Shown here: positions 31,463 through 42,673 of the stretch, piece after piece
How the letters are laid out: each line of letters opens with the position of its first letter
Position numbering within the stretch: the stretch's first letter is position 1
NCBI GenBank assembly: GCA_027924585.1
Contig: BSBM01000712.1
Span: forward strand, 4,056,501 to 4,120,500
Reading direction: 5' to 3'
Source of the DNA: Larix kaempferi
Lineage: Eukaryota; Streptophyta; Pinopsida; Pinales; Pinaceae
DNA length: 64,000 bases
Notes under the pieces: model-generated
The model's database searches: none
What the model saw: the letters and a program-made list of their open reading frames with translations, nothing else
What the model was told of the DNA's origin: nothing
Program-made: the position numbers and the translations under genes

Positions 31463-32933
31463 TTTGAATTTCTAGTTACGATTTTTAAATATTTTTTCTG
31501 TTCAGCTGTCCCCTTCGGCCGCCGTACACCATGTTTTTTCCCCCCACAGTCGCGTTCCGACCACATCTTTCAGGAACTTACCTGCGACCGGACCGCGGCT
31601 CTCAGACTGTTTCTGGCGACCTGCCGGTTGTTTTTCAGTCTGTTACCCGCGATCCAGCCGCGGCTATTAGCTTGTTTGGAATGGTCTGACTGCGGCTATT
31701 ACCCTCTTTCCTGCGTCCTGCCTGCGGCTTTCGGCCAGTTTTCCGCAACCCGCCGGCGCCTTTCGGCGTTTTTCGCGCGTCCTGACTGCGGATTTCAGCC
31801 CCCTTGCTGCGTCCTGATGGCATCTGTCTGCCAAAAACCCGCATCCTGTCCGCGCCTGTTTCCCTCAAACCCGCGGTCCGACTGCTCAGTTTCGCCACAG
31901 ACCCGTGGTCTGATTTCTGCATTTTTTCCAGTTTTTGAACCCAGCCCCCTTTGCTGCAATATTTTCTGCATCTGCACAGCCTTCTGTCCTACCTGCATCC
32001 ATCCTTCCCTACAACCTTTTCTGTAACATAATTTCTGTACCCTTTACAGAATCTTTTTTTAAAATTTTAGTATTCTAATTCAGAAAATTTTGCATGTTAA
32101 CTTTCAGTATTGTTAATTAGAAAGTTGCCCCCCTTGTGGCACTTTTATTTTGGGTTCATCACCTCATGCGCACACACTCTGTCACATAATTCAAGTGAGC
32201 CTTAAAAACTACTTAACTCAACCAATATTCTAACCCCACTTGGGGAACACAAAAGAATCTTTGTAGTTAGGTAGGATCAGGGGGATAGGCTTCCAATAAC
32301 ACCCCTCAGTTATTTACACTTGAGACATAGCTGTTGTCCAATTAGGGAACCAAAATCCCCTAGGAGGGTTGAAGTCACGAGACTGGTTCCAGAGGCCTGA
32401 GTGGAATACCGCACTCCATTCAGTAACCGAAGGACTACCTTTCGCAGTTCTCGGGATATCCCTGTATAGGGGTATTGCGGTAAAAGGACCAAACGGCAGA
32501 TTCACCTTTCTGGACGTGTCATGAATGGGGTATCTTAGTTTCCATTCTTCTAGGATTGACTACCCGGTGTCCCTCCCGATAGGGGGACATCTTAGCCACT
32601 TGGCTTTCCTATTCATATTGTCTGACTTGGATTTCATCACCTTGCAGAGGATATGTCTAGTTGAGTCAGAATACTTTTTAGTTAGGTGTTTGCATGATCC
32701 CTTACCTCCTTTTGGTCTAGTGAGTCCACCATTTTTTATTTTTAGGAAACCTGCTGCTTGTTGGTATTCTCACCATTTTGTTGGTACTCCACTTATTGTA
32801 GCACAGCTGTTACAGTAGGTGTTTTGAGTTGGTTGTTGGCCCAAGTGCCTTGTTTTTTGAGCTCTCCTTCTGCACACTCAGTTGCATTAGGATTTTTTGA
32901 GCTGTTTTCTCACTCACCACAATCCCCAGCGAT
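31463..32933 (+). other. V leader, about 1.5 kb, GC-rich degenerate repeats
   Basis: Untranslated leader between PBS and gag. 31550-31930 is much richer in G+C than its surroundings and repeats a loose unit of CTGCG, TCCTG, CTGCGGCTTTC and CCGCGG words, about 40-60 bp apart. It may be an RNA packaging or folding region. The frames at 31628-32026 and 32525-32818 show no domain. Confidence 0.5.
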
Positions 32934-34061
32934 TTGACACCATCTGTCACCATTGAGTCCCCGAGACATTCTCGGTGCCTCAGGGGCAATCCCCCACAGC
33001 ACGGTTCACTTGACACCACCCATCATAGACTTCGATCATCATCACTTGATACCACTTATCACAGATCTAGAGCCTTGTCACTTGACTCCACTCGTAAACG
33101 GCATAGGACTCCATCACTAGATATTGACGCCCCTTACTTTACCTCTGATTCTGAAGAAGAGTCTAAGAACCCCATTTATACTGCCCCGACTAGCCCCATG
33201 GCTGGCGTGACTTCCACTCCTTTCTTGGTACGGACCATTGGTGGCACACCCACCACTACACCAGTTACCACACCCGCTATGGGTATGCCCTCAATGGGGC
33301 CCACACCTATCGTTCCCCTCACTGCACCTATTCCCATAGCTGGAATACCTATCCCCACTCCATCAGTGGCTCACACTACCCATGGTGGTGCAGGACCCTC
33401 CCATACCACCTTGGTTCCCCCACTTGGGAGCCATATCCCAAACCCTGTCCCTCCACTTGGGGGCATTGGCCCCACCTTGGTCCAACCCACTACTATGTCA
33501 CATCCTTCCTCCAGTTTTCCATTCATGGCTAGCCTCAACCTGCCCAACCTAGCTAGATTGACCAATGACCCTATCCGACATGACCCCGCGTGGCCTCACA
33601 TGCCCGCCAAGCTCCCCTCTGACGTCCCTAAGTTCGAGGGCAAGGCAGGTGAGGACCCACAAAACCACATCATGTTTTTCCATCTATGGTGTTCCTCCAA
33701 CTCCATAGTGGATGACTCTATTCTCCTCCGTCTGTTACAGTGCACCTTCACTGGCTCTGCAGCCAAGTGGTATATCGAGCAACCCCACGGGGAGCAACCC
33801 CACGGGACCCATGCCACCTTTGCTTCCCTTGCCTCGACCTTCCTGCAGTTCTTCCAGTTACCTGTCGGCTATGATGCGGGCGTTGAGATCCTCCTATCTT
33901 GCAGACAAAACACGGCTACCCACATCCCGGACCACATTCATGAGTGGCATCGATGCCGTAGCTTATGCAAGATCAAATTAGACGACCGTATCTTCCTAGA
34001 TTGGTTCCTCAAATCCCTTCTCCCTATCATCGCTAAGGATGTGGCATCCGAAAGACCCTAG
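32934..34061 (+). pseudogene. gag: V gag
   Basis: Frame opens at ATG 32934 with a Ser/Asp/Thr/His-rich repeat (SLDTTHHRLRSS, SLDTTYHRSRAL, SLDSTRKRHRTP), then a Pro/Thr/Gly-rich stretch, then the capsid-like domain from about 33590 (MPAKLPSDVPKFEGKAGEDP, ILLRLLQCTFTGSAAKWY, TFASLASTFLQFF, IPDHIHEWHRCR). A local duplication, EQPHGEQPHG, lies near 33780. The stop at 34059 (TAG) is probably a decayed CAG, since the same frame continues SEEEAILKAQQFDLI. About 450 codons to the frameshift near 34370. Confidence 0.85.
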
Positions 34062-35465
34062 TCTGAAGAAGAGGCCATCCTTAAGGCCCAACAATTCGAC
34101 CTCATTTACGCCCATTCGGGTTATCTCTATACAATTATACCTGACGCCCCTCGCAGTGAGTCCTCCCAGCACGATGCGCCAGGGGAATCCCATGCTGCAG
34201 ACGGCATCATCGGCCGTGTTTCTTTGCATCCCCAACCCTTTTCCATAGCACGTCCTACCCCGGGCCCCGACCTTTCGCGGGCCACCTCACAGTCTGGGGC
34301 TACCAACTCGTATGCTCCTATGACACATCACCATCATTCCCATGGACCCACCTGTCCACCTTAGTGCTTCGGTCATGCGGTCCCCTCTTACCCCCCCGAT
34401 CGCACCTCAGCCCTATTACCACCAGTAGGATGCACCAGCTCCTGTGCCTTCTCAGGCCCAAACCGCTTATTACCACCAGCAGGCTACACCAGCCCCTGCA
34501 CCTTCCCAGGCCCCACCAGCTTATTACCCGCCCTAGGTAGCCCCTGCGGCAAACCCACAACCTGCTCCGCAGACATATCATCAACCTCCTCAAGGTGCCG
34601 CACCTGCGCAGCCTCCACCTACATATCATCCACCGCATCCTGCTCCCGCACCTGCACAACCTCAAAACCCACCTGCTGCCCAAGGGCAAGTGTACGCCCA
34701 ACAAAATCAGCAGCAAAACCAGAGCAACCAGCGTAACCAGGGCCAACAAAATCGCGGCAAGGGCCGTAATCATGAGAACAACCAACCTACTGACCAAGGT
34801 GGTCAACCGGCTAATCCCCCAGACAACAATAATGTGGCCCCCGCTAACCAAAACCATGATCACCCGCCCAAGCAGGCTAAAAACCCCAACTTGCGAACAA
34901 ACCATCCTTGTTCTATTTGCGGGGTCTATGGCCACTACACACATGCTTTCCCACACTTGGAGCGAGCTCGGCAACTTTGGGTTGATGATGCCCATCGCAA
35001 GGGCATGCGGCTCCTCAAGCACCACCCAACCCCCCGCAACCTCAGCAGCCACCTTTGGTGCTGCGAAACCCCTTACCAAACCAAGGCATAGTGAACACTC
35101 AGCGGTTGGCTCCCCCTCAAGCCAACGCGCTACCACAACAACAACAGATCACATACGCCACCCCTGATCAACCCATGTTTGACTCAGGTACCCACCACTT
35201 GTTGATGATGTCATCCACTGATGTCAACCTCCAGACTCGTCGGAACCAATACGGCTCCACCTCTGAAGCCCCTCTCATCGATAAAACCACTAACGCTCAT
35301 CCCACTGATCAGGCGTTACGTATCCCTCCACCCCCAATAGATGGCGCTTCCAAAGCACCTCGTTTCCCAGTTCGCCGTATCAACAATAACCCCAATGCGC
35401 ATGCTGCGTCAAACTACAACATCGTAGACGAATTAGCCCAATCCCCCGCAGGCATGTCTGCTTAG
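34062..35465 (+). pseudogene. gag: V gag C-terminal part with first zinc knuckle
   Basis: Pieces in different frames. 34062 to about 34365 continues gag. 34690-35091 is Gln/Asn-rich and ends in LRTNHPCSICGVYGHYTHAF, a zinc knuckle whose last Cys is Phe. 35055-35465 leads to NYNIVDELAQSP, a linker before the protease. At least two frameshifts. The Gln/Pro/Ala codon runs at 34380-34720 are simple-sequence-like. Confidence 0.7.
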
Positions 35466-36592
35466 AAGTCTTGAGGAACTGCCCTTCCCAGTGAAAGACT
35501 TTACTCTCAGCCATTGGGACTATTGACCCAAATGATTCGAATTTCCTGGTATTTGATTTGGACCAGTCCGAACCACGCCTGCCTTCTACCTTAGCATTCC
35601 AAGTTTCTGTTTCCGTTCGGAATCTTGTCATCCATCGGTGCATCATCGATGAAGGTGACTCCACATGCATTATGTCCACATTCGTATGGCAGAAGTTGGG
35701 ATCCCCTACCCTTCAACAGTCCACCACTGCATTACGCGCCTACGACGGTCGTTCGGCTCATCCCCAAGGTCTCCTAGCCAATGTCCCTGTCCAGTTAGGT
35801 GGTAAAACCGTCCTCATCGATATCGAGGTTATCAACGCCCAGCTTGATTACAACCTCTTACTCGGTTTCAGCTACATGTATGCTATGCGGGAAATAGCTT
35901 CCTCTTTCTTTCGTACCATGATGTTCCCCCATGACGGACGTGTGGTCAAGTTCGACCAACTTACTTACTATGATCCAAATGCCCCTGCTGCACCCGAAAA
36001 TGTTCTCCCCATGGTTGAACAACCTGTTAATGGTGCCACTACCTTGTTTGTTTCCTCCTTGGGACCTGGAGTTTACTCAGACCCGCCAATGACATCCATC
36101 TTCCACTCCATCCCTCCCCCGTCGTCTACGCCCGAAGTGTCTGACTTATGTACCCTGTCCCACGATAACCGAACACCTAACAATCAACCACCCCTGTTGC
36201 CTAAACCACCACTGGTACCTAGCCACATTGGTGTTACACCTATTCACACAATCCCCTTCCTAGTCCCTCCATCGGGAGTAGTAAGCGCCCCGGTCATGGC
36301 TACCCTTAGCCTCCCTGGGTTAACCTTGGGATTACCCATCTGGTATCTTTCGCCTCCCATTCCCTGCCGACACCAAGCGTCGTCCTCCAACCAGTGCAAC
36401 CCATGGCTACTACCACTCAACCACCCCCCGGTGTCTCTACCCCTTCGTCCTCCACGAATCCTCCTCCTCCTACCAAACCCACTGGGAGCAGAGGACCCCA
36501 ACCTTACACTGCTGTACCACCTCCCAAAACAGTCAAAAACCCCCCCGTGTTTCGTGCTCCTCCCAAATTCTCGTTGTACGACGAGTTAGGCC
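35466..36592 (+). pseudogene. pol: V aspartic protease and Pro-rich tail
   Basis: Open from 35558: ARLPSTLAFQ-like N-terminus, the active-site segment HRCIIDEGDSTCIMST (Asp kept; G-D-S in place of G-A-S), ALRAYDGRSAHPQG, GKTVLIDIEVINAQLDYNLLL, and the GFSYMYAMREIASSFF block, all features of retroelement proteases. From about 36040 a long Pro/Ser/Thr-rich tail follows to 36589 with no domain. Confidence 0.8.
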
Positions 36593-37400
36593 ATGCGACT
36601 CACCAATGTCCACAGTTACCTGCATTATAGGAACACATGCACATGCTTGACGATGACCCCCAATTTCCTAGTTGTCAAACTAGATCCAACCCCTAAGCCT
36701 CGCGACAAATCCCTGCGCACTAACCACCCATGTGCCATATGCGGTGTTTACGGGCATTACTCACATCACTGTCCCGATCTCCCCGATTACAGAGCAACTC
36801 TCTATGAGATGAACAATCTGGATCTTGAGATGGCACCACCCACCATTGAAGAGATTCACCCCCCGATCTCACCCCCATCCGGGGAGGTCAACACCATTTA
36901 CATGATCTCTTCAACTACCATTCCCGTGTCAACCGATCTGACGGCCCAAACTTTTCGTACTGATGAGGAGATTCTCGAGGCACTCACTGCCCCGGAGTAT
37001 CCCTGGGATGACATGCACCATCGTTCGTATTTCCTCCCAGAAGCACCTTCCTCTAGCACCGCTACCCAATTTGTGGTTGAATCCAAATATTTCCTTCCCA
37101 CCAAGGTCGACTGGTTTAAGGATCCTATTCCTGACCCTAAGGCTTTTGAGGAAGGTAACATGGCCAACATCTCTCCCATTATCCACATAGATATCTCTGC
37201 CCCCGGAGGTACCCCTGAACTCATCACTTTAGGAGCCTCTTGCAGCGAGTCTGAGATTGAGGAGTACAAAAAACTCTTCCAAGAGTTCCGTGATGCCTTT
37301 TGCCTGGTCCTACACTGAAATGCCTAGCCTTGACCCCGTCAGTATAGAGCACCGCATTGGCACCTCTGAGTCAAGAGGCATAATAGATTCCCTCGACCCT
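36593..37400 (+). pseudogene. pol: V second zinc knuckle and pre-RT segment
   Basis: LRTNHPCAICGVYGHYSHHC at about 36715-36775 is a perfect C-x2-C-x4-H-x4-C knuckle and nearly repeats the one at about 34890-34950. Then an acidic linker (PISPPSGEVNTIYMISS; DPIPDPKAFEEGN) and the pre-RT entry EIEEYKKLFQEFRDAF. The frame is lost at 37316 and WSYTEMPSLDPVSIEHRIGT follows in the next frame. Polymerase sequence then ends abruptly, so this is the deletion point. Confidence 0.75.
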
Positions 37401-37734
37401 GGGATAGGGGGCATGATCAATCATTTTGAACCTTCCCCATCACATCTATCTCAGCATGTCAATGAACCCATTGTTCAAACCCACACATATGTGATCCATA
37501 ATCACAAACCCCATGCACATAGCATGGGGGCAAGTCATTAACCCTGCTCACTTTTTCACACTTGTGATCTCAACCATTTTTGAGGTCACATATCACTTGT
37601 AGATTTGATTTGATTTGATACACCTAGTATTCTTCCCCCACGGGTCATCATTTCTCCCCACCACTGCATTATTGACTTGGTGGGCTCACCTTTATTTGCA
37701 ACCATTTTTTAACCTAGTTAGTTCCTTTGACCAT

Positions 37735-38190
37735 TCCGGACGCCTTATGACCTCCGTTTTTCACACCATTTGCACCGCCGGATTCATATTTCCGCGCTCG
37801 TGATGATGCTTGAGATCATTTCTCGCTCTCACCAGAACCTTTATTAACATCGTGACATGACACCTTGTCGCTTCGGTTTGCATGCCACTTCGGCTGCTCT
37901 CCGTTTTTCGCATATTTTATATCATCGGATTCATTTTTCCGAGCTGGTGATGATGCTTGAGATCATTTCTCGCTCTCACCCCCAGATTTTTCGGGTATTT
38001 TTTCCAAAACGCCCCCCATCACTTCGATTTGCGTGCCACATTGGCCGTTATCCATTTTTGACACTCTTTCTATCGTCGGATTCATTTTTCCGAGCTCGTG
38101 ATGATGCTTGAGACCATTTCTTGCTCTCACTCAGTACAGTTTCAACATTATGTCCTGAAACCTTGTTGCCTCGGTTTGCGTGCCACATCG
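37735..38190 (+). repeat. About 150-bp tandem repeat, 3 copies
   Basis: GGATTCATTTTTCCGAGCTC followed by TGATGATGCTTGAGATC recurs at 37801, 37948 and 38099 (spacing 147 and 151). Units also share a CTTCGGTTTGC(A/G)TGCCAC block. Diverged copies. Confidence 0.8.
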
Positions 38191-38689
38191 GTCTCCATCA
38201 GATTGTTCGACATTTTTACATAAGCCATTCACTCCTGTCATACTGCAAATATTTCGTTATTTTGCCACCATTCATCAACCCACAAGGAGGCCCACCAGTG
38301 TTCCCCCCCACCCTTGTTCTTGGTCATCATAAATGTTCCTTGATTGAGCACTTCCTCCTTGCCTGGCCATTCCTTTTGTTCGATATAATTTTATCCCTTT
38401 TTAGGGCCGGACAAGTCCTTTACGAAAAAGGTACTTAGGGAGTTTTTGTTAAGCTCTTTTCTGACTCCTAAAACAATGAAAATATCGCCGAGCAATCTTG
38501 CTTCCTTTCATGCTCGTTAAATTACCTGAAAGGGCATCTATCTGGTATAAGTTTAACCCTTTTCCGGACTTGGTAGACTAATTACGAAAAATGAATACTC
38601 TAGTCACACCGGCTAGAGGAGTTCTTCATTGCATCCTTTTATGCTTCTTCGGGCCTTGGAGACTAACACACGAAAAAGCAACCCCCTGG

Positions 38690-38895
38690 AGTCTTCTTAT
38701 TTGCTTTCAGACTCTCTAAAATTGAAAGCAACCATGAGCATGAACTGTCCTGGGCTCGTAAAATCCACACGACAGTACCATTTCATCATTTCTGAGTCTT
38801 CTTATCGCTTTCAGACTCCTTAAAATTGAAAGCAATCACGAGCATGAACTATCCTGGGCTCGTATAAATCCACACGACATACCATTTTATACACA
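38690..38895 (+). repeat. About 104-bp tandem repeat, 2 copies
   Basis: GAGTCTTCTTAT, CTTTCAGACTC, AAAATTGAAAGCAA, GAGCATGAACT and CCTGGGCTCGTA recur in the same order at 38704 and 38808. Confidence 0.85.
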
Positions 38896-39857
38896 CTTCT
38901 TCTAGTTCCCTAACCCATGAAGAAGTCCCCCCATGCCTCTTGGCACTCTGATCAATCATCTCGGCAGCACCCCCAATCAAGTCACCTTTGTTCAGAGTAT
39001 TCTGCAGTCTCCTGCCATTTTATCCCAGCTTGAGTATCCCTCAGCCCAGTCCCCCTCCCAGATCCAATACAGCTATGATCCCTTTCCCATCAGTCAGTTT
39101 CATATGCTGCCCAATCATCCTCGTTATCATACTCTGAACAAAGGAAGTTTGAGTCCACCCACTCTACTTGCCCAGTTGTCCCCCCAGTTTGTCAGTCCTC
39201 CCATCAATACTATCACATTTCGGTTCTCCACCTCGCGCTCCTGTCAAGGAAACATCATTGCCTTGATAGTTGCAGGTCTCCCTCTGTCGACGACATCCCC
39301 TCTTTTCCAGAGGATAGACCCAGAGGCCCCTGTGCCTTGGACCCATCACCATCTGTGGTGAGTGCCTATGGACCATTTTGGGAGGAGTCATCATTGCCTC
39401 TTCGAATGGTCGTTTCTCACATGCTCGACTTCAGCACCTTGATCGCATCGTTGAGAATCGCGTAGGATTTACATCCCTACCATTATTTGTCGAAGACCCC
39501 GGATTTCCCCCGACTCTAGCACATTGGTGAGTCACTTCGGAACACCCAGTTGTATGTTCCTGTGGATGTCCGGGTTGCGTTGGCGATTGTATTCGGAAGC
39601 CATCCTGTTGTATGTTTCCTTGAGTACCCAGTTCCCTCCCAAATCAGTTCCAGTTCAGTGTACCATTGAGAGTATGACCCCTTGTCACTCTGATCCAGAA
39701 GCTCTTCAGTTCCTTTGGTACCACACTCAGTAGCACTATTGTCATTCCAGTGTATCATTTCTTCAGCTCAGACATGGTCAGCCCAGCAGTATGTCCCAAA
39801 TTTGGTGTCCCCTCTGGACTATTATGATGTACACAGTGGTTCTCTATGTATCTTACA

Positions 39858-40160
39858 GGTCCCTATTTTCGGGCCTCACAGTTCTTTTTATGTATCTTGA
39901 TACGAGCATGGGTATGCCCGCCTCGTCCATATATTGAGATTCTTCCTCATTCAGTATTTGAGGTCATGTATATTTCAGGTCCCCATTTTTTGGACCCCAT
40001 TGTTATTCTTATGTTATATCCTGATACGAGCATGGGTATGCCCGCCTCGTCCATATATTGAGATTCTTCCTCATTCAGTATTTGAGGTCATGTATATTTC
40101 AGGTCCCCATATTTTGGACCCCGTTGTTATTATTATGTTATGTCCTGATACGAGCATGTC
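39858..40160 (+). repeat. 124-bp tandem repeat, about 2.5 copies
   Basis: GATACGAGCATGGGTATGCC occurs at 39899 and 40023, and GATACGAGCATG again at 40147: exact 124-bp spacing, with units nearly identical. Confidence 0.9.
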
Positions 40161-40261
40161 CGGGCTTCAGTTTGTTTCTTCTCTTCTCCATACCCCAGGA
40201 AAACCATATATGACTTATGATATCCATCGGCCATACGATGATCTCCTACCCTCGCACATCA

Positions 40262-40271
40262 GGGGGCAATC
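40262..40271 (+). other. V polypurine tract
   Basis: AGGGGGCAATC directly before the 3' LTR start TGTTAAC. Confidence 0.75.
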
Positions 40272-41018
40272 TGTTAACACCCAAAAAGTGCTCACTACCT
40301 CATCTACCTCATTACATGGCTCATTTGTCCATTTTCCTACCATATTTCCCTTAAAAACCCTAAAAATCCCACTAAAAAGCCTCCAAAAGGCCTAAAATGC
40401 CTCCAAAAGGCCATAAAACCATCAAAAAAGCCTCAAAAAGGCTAAAAAACCCCTTTTTCCTCTAAAAATATCCAAAATTCCTCTAAAAATAGCAAAATCC
40501 CTCTAAAAAGGGAATAAAAAATATAAAATAATGAGGAAAAGGAGGAAAAAACCCTATACAGCTGCCCTAAACCATATGGTTCCCAAAACCATGGGCCAGC
40601 ACTCCACCACCAAAAAACTATAAATAGGTGATGGAGACCCCTCATTTCATATCCACAGTCATAAGCACCCTTACTCTGCCAAAATCTCTCTTGAAACCCT
40701 AGCTCACCCTTCAGCTACTTTCACCTTGAGAGCCCCTTTTGGCCCATTCCCACCATTGGAGAAAGAGAAGGAGCAAGTTGGAGCTTGGAGCAACCCTCTT
40801 GGACATTGCAAGAGCTTCACCAACCTTCACATTCGAGGTAAAATTAATACAAAGGCCATTCTTTATACCTTGTTCTTTTTATGTTTCATGCACATGTTTA
40901 GAGTAATTTATATTTCTGTTTTAGCATTTTAATTTACATTTACTGAACTGCTACTAAGGAGTCCATTCTCCTTAGTAGGTGCTCATTCGCACAAGCTAGG
41001 GGTAAAACCCTAGCTACA
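40272..41018 (+). mobile_element. V 3' LTR (747 bp)
   Basis: TGTTAACACCC to GCTACA, followed by the CATCC duplication and X RT. Differs from the 5' LTR by a 20-bp duplication near 40395 and scattered substitutions. TATA box at 40619-40626. Confidence 0.95.
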
Positions 41019-41023
41019 CATCC

Positions 41024-41959
41024 TACTCTTGAACCTCTGATTCAAAAGGAATTGAAGAAGTTACTGGATGCTAAAATAATCTTTAAATTCCAGCATTCTG
41101 AGTGGGTTGATAACATAGTTCCCGTGAGAAAGAAGTCAGGAGAGATAAGACTATGTGTTGACTTCAGAAATTTGAATAGAGCTTCAGACAAAGACAACTA
41201 TCCCGTCCCTTCAATGGAACAAATTCTCCAGATGGTATTAGGATCTGAACTGTTTTCCCTTCTTGATGGCTTCTCTGGTTACAATCAAGTATTGGTAGCT
41301 GAAGAAGACCGTCTTAAGACTACTTTCCGCACTATGTGGGGAATGTTCGCATACCGAAGAATGCCATTTGTCCTAATAAATGCAGGAGCTACGTTCCACG
41401 AGCAATGGACATCACCTTCCAAGGATTAGGGGGTCACTGTTTTGTCGTCTATTTAGATGATGTGATAGTTTTTTCGAAGAAAAGAGAAGATCATGTTGTT
41501 CACTTGAAACAAATTTTTTATCATTGCCGAAAATATGGTATCTCTTTAAATCCCAAGAAGAGTGTGTTCGCTGTTCCCGAAGGTAAGCTATTGGGCCATA
41601 TCATTTCCAAAAGGGGAGTGTCAATAGATCAAGAGAGAGTACAAGCTATAAATAAAATTCCAATGCCTCATAACAAGAAATCCTTGCAGTCCTTTATGGG
41701 CACTATCAATTTTGTCCCTAGATTTGTCCCTGATTTTGCACAAATTGTTAAACCTTTGGAGCAAATGGTCAAGCAAACCATACAATTCAAGTGGACAGAT
41801 TTGGAAAAGGATGCATTCAGAGACATTAAGGTAGCCATAGCTAAGGCTCCTTCCTTAAGAATCCCAGACTTTGACAAAGATTTTATTTTGTATACTTTTG
41901 CTTCAAATGACTCTCTCGTGGTTGTGATCACGCAAAAGGTAGAATTAGGAGATGAGTAG
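41024..41959 (+). pseudogene. pol: X reverse transcriptase, main part
   Basis: RT blocks in order: LIQKELKKLLDAKIIFKFQH, EWVDNIVPVRKKSGEIRLCV, DFRNLNRASDKDNYPVPS, SLLDGFSGYNQVL, KTTFRTMWGMFAYRRMPF, and the catalytic VVYLDDVIVFSKK near 41445-41480, then KLLGHIISKRGV and the thumb SFMGTINFVPRFVPDFAQI. One frameshift near 41395 (between GATF and AMDITF) is the only one seen in the X polyprotein. The stop at 41957 (TAG) is a single-codon lesion. Confidence 0.9.
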
Positions 41960-42673
41960 CCAATCTTGTTTATGAGCACTGGTCTGCACTGTGCTGAACT
42001 GAATTATCCCGTTGTCGACAAACATGCGTATGCTGTCTTCAAAGCAGTCAAACAGTTCAGACCGTATATTCTTAAGAACATAACTAAAGTTGTAGTTCCC
42101 CACCCAGCTGTTAGATCTCTTTTTGTTCAAAAGGAATTAGGAGAAAGAACGGGAAACTGGGTCACAGCTCTTCAAGAATATGATTTAGAATTTAAACCAG
42201 CCACCATCATCAAAGGAAAAGGCCTGTGTAAATTGCTGACAGAACATCCGATTGATGAAGATCAACATTGGAAGAATGAAGCCGAGATGAACTCAGTTGA
42301 AGTATGTCCTATCTTCACAGCTCCTCAATCATGGTATAGGGATCTAGTGCATTATTTGCAGCAAGGATATCTACCAGAACACTGGAGTTCTAAGCAAAGA
42401 AGGGCACTCCACTTGAAATCAACAGCTTACAAAATCATTGATGGGATACTTTTTAGAAAAAATTATGATGGAATTTTCTTCAGATGTCTAGAAAAGGAAG
42501 ATGCAAGTAAAGTTGTCAAGGAATTGCACGATGGTCCGACTGGTGGAAATTATTCAGGAGAGACAACATCCCAAAAAATACTCAGAGCTGGATATTATTG
42601 GCCCACTTTATTCCGAGATACTCATGCTGATGCACGAAGCTGTGATATATGCCAAAGAAGTGCTGGGAAATGA
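41960..42673 (+). pseudogene. pol: X vestigial gypsy RNase H and integrase zinc finger
   Basis: The RNase H part starts before this feature (FILYTFASND, near 41885) and continues LNYPVVDKHAYAVFKAV and VQKELGERTGNWVTALQEY. The first catalytic Asp (normally in a TDAS-like motif) reads TFAS, and the later D-H-x-x-L motif reads PHPAVRS, so this RNase H lacks its acidic residues. Then the H2C2 finger ELHDGPTGGNYSGE and YYWPTLFRDTHADARSCDIC; the second His is Asn. Stop TGA at 42671. Confidence 0.8.

Larger units (their letters stand above)
37401..40271 (+). other. V non-coding 3' region replacing RT-RH-INT
   Basis: About 2.9 kb with no polymerase or integrase motif in any frame. It contains three tandem-repeat families (about 37735-38190, 38690-38895, 39858-40160) and ends in the polypurine tract at 40262-40271 (AGGGGGCAAT). 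The stretch 38925-39855 shows nothing recognisable. Confidence 0.7.
24224..41018 (+). mobile_element. Ty3/gypsy element V, lacks RT-RH-INT, TSD CATCC
   Basis: LTRs are 24224-24429 plus 30922-31442 (727 bp, split by U) and 40272-41018 (747 bp, longer by a 20-bp duplication); ends TGTTAAC...GCTACA. PBS at 31446, gag at 32934, zinc knuckle, protease, then only the pre-RT segment before about 2.9 kb of non-coding repeats and a polypurine tract. RT, RNase H and integrase are missing, so V must be copied by enzymes of a relative. It inserted into X RT with a perfect CATCC duplication. Confidence 0.9.

Noticed and set aside
34318-35136. 272-codon minus-strand frame
   Set aside because: Antisense of the V gag tail in a Pro/Gln-codon-rich region; no domain.
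36121-36592. Proline-rich structural protein
   Set aside because: The same frame is continuous with the V protease and consists of low-complexity linker codons.
37740-40160. CRISPR-like array from the regular repeats
   Set aside because: Units are 104-150 bp, diverged, without unique spacers, and lie in a plant retrotransposon.
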